Source of the DNA: Chloroflexota bacterium
Lineage (GTDB): Bacteria > Chloroflexota > Anaerolineae > Anaerolineales > UBA4823
Assembly: GCA_017860725.1 (NCBI GenBank)
Contig: JAGDMX010000114.1
Coordinates: 1-7,446 of the forward strand
Length of the DNA stretch: 7,446 nt
Reading direction: 5' to 3'
The translations under genes and the position numbers were made by a program. The first letter of the stretch is position 1; every line of letters starts with the position of its first letter. The notes below the pieces were generated by a model. The model did not search any database. It was not told the DNA's origin and saw only the letters and a list, made by a program, of their open reading frames with translations. Shown here one piece after another: positions 5,719 through 7,446 of the stretch.

Positions 5719-6450
5719 ATGATTATACTTTCCGTGGGCATGCCCCGAGCTGGCTCGGGATGGTACTATAACCTGACCAATGATCTGGCATTGGCGGCAG
5801 GCTATCGAGATGGCCGAGAGATCCGTAAGCGCTACCATTTACAAAGCATCCTGACCGAAGTGAACTGCAATATTGGCGCCCTGACGTCTCGCCGGCTGCT
5901 GATGGTGCTGGTGCCATCCTTGCTGGGGAACAATTTTGTCATCAAGGCTCATGCCGGGCCTACGCCGATGGCTCTACGACTGATTCGAGCCGGTCAGCTC
6001 AGGCCAGCGTATATATATCGCGATCCTCGGGATGCCATGCTTTCAGCGTACGAGAACGGGCAACGGGCGTTGGAAAAAGGCCGGCCAAACGCTTTCTCCC
6101 ATCTGACTGATTTTGATGCCGCGCTGGATTTCATCCTGGAATATGTCCGCATCTCACAGGCCTGGATGAATGTGAAGAATGCTTTGCATACTTGTTATGA
6201 AAGACTGGTAAGCGACTACGATGCCGAGTCTGCCCGGATTGAAGCGTTTCTCGGGTTAGATCGAGGTGATAGGGAAATCCAGGCTGTATTAGAAAAATAT
6301 CGCCCGGAATCTGCCCGCGGCGACCAAAAGGGTATGCATTTCAGCACCGGGAAGAGCGGGCGCTTCCGGCTTAAATATTCGCCCGAGCAGCAGAGAGTGC
6401 TGGCGGAGCGTCTGGGCACTTATTTGACTGATATGGGCTACGAGATATAA
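5719..6450 (+). CDS. PAPS-dependent sulfotransferase family protein
   Basis: This 243-residue soluble protein matches the sulfotransferase fold, which moves a sulfuryl group from PAPS to a hydroxyl or amine. Visible landmarks are the 5'-phosphosulfate loop MPRAGSGWYYN at 8-18 (the place of PxSGTTW), KAHAG at 76-80 with a possible catalytic H78, and the 3'-phosphate site YIYRDPRDAMLSAY at 98-111 (R101, S109). CYERLVSDYDAESARIEAFLG at 159-179 and the closing GKSGRFRLKYSPEQQ region at 211-225 complete the family pattern. It lacks a signal peptide and is expected in the cytosol. It is near the short end for the family, but all core motifs are present, so it looks intact. The loop reads AGSGW rather than SGTTW and carries arginine (R10) where many have lysine. 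No Shine-Dalgarno precedes the ATG. The acceptor is unknown; the nearby polysaccharide genes make a glycan target possible but unproven. Confidence 0.85.
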   Translation: MIILSVGMPRAGSGWYYNLTNDLALAAGYRDGREIRKRYHLQSILTEVNCNIGALTSRRLLMVLVPSLLGNNFVIKAHAGPTPMALRLIRAGQLRPAYIYRDPRDAMLSAYENGQRALEKGRPNAFSHLTDFDAALDFILEYVRISQAWMNVKNALHTCYERLVSDYDAESARIEAFLGLDRGDREIQAVLEKYRPESARGDQKGMHFSTGKSGRFRLKYSPEQQRVLAERLGTYLTDMGYEI

Positions 6451-6474
6451 CACTTCTCCATCCTGGCGCGCCTC

Positions 6475-6497
6475 AATTACAAACCTCTTGTAATTTT
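6475..6497 (+). terminator. AT-rich hairpin after the sulfotransferase gene, weak terminator candidate
   Basis: AATTACAA (6475-6482) and TTGTAATT (6488-6495) form a perfect 8-bp stem with a 5-base loop. A run of four T covers 6494-6497. It begins 24 bases after the sulfotransferase stop. The stem is AT-rich, so termination would be weak, and its right arm also forms the proposed -35 box of panB. Confidence 0.3.
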
Positions 6498-6516
6498 AAG
6501 CATTCTCGTGCATAAT
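6488..6516 (+). promoter_or_regulatory. Sigma-70-type promoter for panB
   Basis: TTGTAA (6488-6493, 4 of 6 matches) is followed after 17 bases by CATAAT (6511-6516, 5 of 6 matches). Transcription would begin near 6523, leaving a leader of about 80 bases. This would separate panB expression from the sulfotransferase gene. Confidence 0.5.
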
Positions 6517-6593
6517 AACTTCGCTCGGATCCTCTGTGACCGGGACATTGGCTTCAATTCGTCAATCACATCGATTAGGCCTCTACCATATTT

Positions 6594-6599
6594 GGAGGG
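6594..6599 (+). promoter_or_regulatory. Ribosome binding site of panB
   Basis: GGAGGG ends 4 bases before the ATG at 6604. It fixes the start and supports the longer N-terminus of this PanB. Confidence 0.75.
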
Positions 6600-6603
6600 T
6601 ACC

Positions 6604-7446
6604 ATGTCAACAATTTCTCCCGACGCTCTATCTCCGATCAGGGAACGCAAAAAAATATCCACGCTGACATTCCGCCGCAAGAAGGAGCGCGGCGAGGTGA
6701 TCAGCATGCTGACAGCCTACGATTATCCGACTGCCCTGGCGATTGATCAGGCGGGGATCGACTGCATCCTGGTGGGCGATTCGCTGGGCATGGTGGTATT
6801 GGGTTATCCCAACACGCTGCCGGTCACCATGGATGAGATGTTGCATCACAGCCGGGCGGTCAGCCGGGGAGCGCGTTATGCACTGATGGTTGGCGACATG
6901 CCGTTCATGTCTTACCAGGCGGCGGTGAGCGATGCGGTGCGCAACGCTGGACGCTTCTTGCAGGAAGGGGGCATGGACGCGGTGAAGTTGGAAGGCGGCC
7001 GGGAGCGAGCGGAGGCAGTGCGCCAAATCGTCTCGGCTGGCATCCCGGTCATGGGGCATATAGGACTGACGCCGCAAAGTGTAAACCAGATAGGGGGCTT
7101 TCGTCCACAGGGGCGGGATGCCACCGCCGCCAAACGTTTATTGGAAGATGCCTTGATTTTGCAGGATGCTGGCAGTTTCAGTCTGGTGTTGGAGTCGGTG
7201 CCAGCCCGCCTGGCCAAAATGATCTCCGGGCGGTTAGAGATCCCGACGATTGGGATTGGGGCTGGCGCAGGTTGTAATGGTCAGGTCCTGGTGACCCATG
7301 ATGTGCTCGGCCTGTTCGATCGCTTTACGCCGAAGTTTGTTAAGAAATACGCCGATCTGCACGCCGAGATGAGCCGCGCATTTGACCAGTACCGCTTAGA
7401 GATAGAAAACCATATCTTCCCGAGCGAACAACATTCGGTTGAGATG
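6604..7446 (+). CDS. panB: 3-methyl-2-oxobutanoate hydroxymethyltransferase (3' end at window edge)
   Basis: PanB adds a hydroxymethyl group from 5,10-methylenetetrahydrofolate to 2-oxoisovalerate, giving ketopantoate, the first committed step to pantothenate and CoA in the cytosol. All 281 visible codons are open and the frame runs off the right edge without a stop. The last residues (FPSEQHS) match the usual C-terminus, so only a few codons are likely missing. Motifs include TAYDYPTA (37-44), LVGDSLGMVVLGY (56-68), VGDMPFMSY (96-104), VKLEGG (127-132), GHIGLTPQSV (151-160), LVLESVP (194-200) and PTIGIGAGAGCNGQVLV (214-230). By analogy with E. coli PanB, D59, D98 and E130 would bind the metal and E197 would be the base. 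The N-terminus is about 14 residues longer than in E. coli and is rich in Arg/Lys. panC often follows panB, but the window ends too early to see it. Confidence 0.97.
   Translation, partial: MSTISPDALSPIRERKKISTLTFRRKKERGEVISMLTAYDYPTALAIDQAGIDCILVGDSLGMVVLGYPNTLPVTMDEMLHHSRAVSRGARYALMVGDMPFMSYQAAVSDAVRNAGRFLQEGGMDAVKLEGGRERAEAVRQIVSAGIPVMGHIGLTPQSVNQIGGFRPQGRDATAAKRLLEDALILQDAGSFSLVLESVPARLAKMISGRLEIPTIGIGAGAGCNGQVLVTHDVLGLFDRFTPKFVKKYADLHAEMSRAFDQYRLEIENHIFPSEQHSVEM

Larger units (their letters stand above)
6451..6603. other. Spacer between sulfotransferase gene and panB
   Basis: These 153 bases hold the AT-rich hairpin, the panB promoter candidate and the panB ribosome binding site. No coding sequence or recognised RNA element was found here. 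Confidence 0.6.

Noticed and set aside
6465..6472. Palindrome GGCGCGCC after the sulfotransferase gene
   Set aside because: It is a single 8-base palindrome with no repeat or flanking structure, best explained by chance.
6628..7077. Minus-strand open frame within panB
   Set aside because: It is His/Arg-rich antisense to a strongly conserved enzyme.

Overview
The window is a piece of a bacterial chromosome with balanced, near 50% GC composition and dense genes. The gene mix suggests a free-living Chloroflexota bacterium, probably of the Anaerolineae type. It combines a Wzy/Wzz-type polysaccharide block, a large surface metalloprotease with immune-inhibitor-A-like C-terminal domains, a small YtxH-type membrane protein and a PAPS-type sulfotransferase. 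The lineage is an inference from gene content and protein style; no rRNA or other phylogenetic marker is present.

Region 1 (1-3073, + strand) is the end of an extracellular polysaccharide locus. It holds the C-terminal part of a family-4 glycosyltransferase cut by the window edge, a polysaccharide co-polymerase (Wzz-like, two membrane helices, no kinase domain), and an O-antigen ligase/Wzy-type polymerase that overlaps the co-polymerase gene by 14 bases. Together they would add sugars to a lipid-linked unit, set chain length, and polymerise or transfer the chain outside the membrane.

Region 2 (3097-5217, + strand) is a 706-residue membrane-anchored or secreted zinc metalloprotease. It starts at TTG 23 bases after the polymerase, so it probably belongs to the same transcript. 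It ends at a 13-bp stem-loop lying between convergent genes.

Region 3 (5218-5718) holds a lone minus-strand YtxH-type gene with a very good promoter and ribosome binding site. It is followed by a compact divergent promoter region that also serves a plus-strand sulfotransferase (5719-6450).

Region 4 (6451-7446) has a spacer with a promoter-like pair, then panB (ketopantoate hydroxymethyltransferase, pantothenate/CoA synthesis), nearly complete and running off the right edge. This is housekeeping metabolism and marks the end of the accessory block.

I see no CRISPR array, tRNA, rRNA, insertion sequence, integrase or attachment site. I do not see a clearly new multi-gene system. The most unusual points are the protease (gluzincin-like catalytic half joined to an M6-type C-terminal half, encoded with polysaccharide polymerisation genes), the lysine replacing the usual histidine in the polymerase, and the regulatory layout around the YtxH gene.
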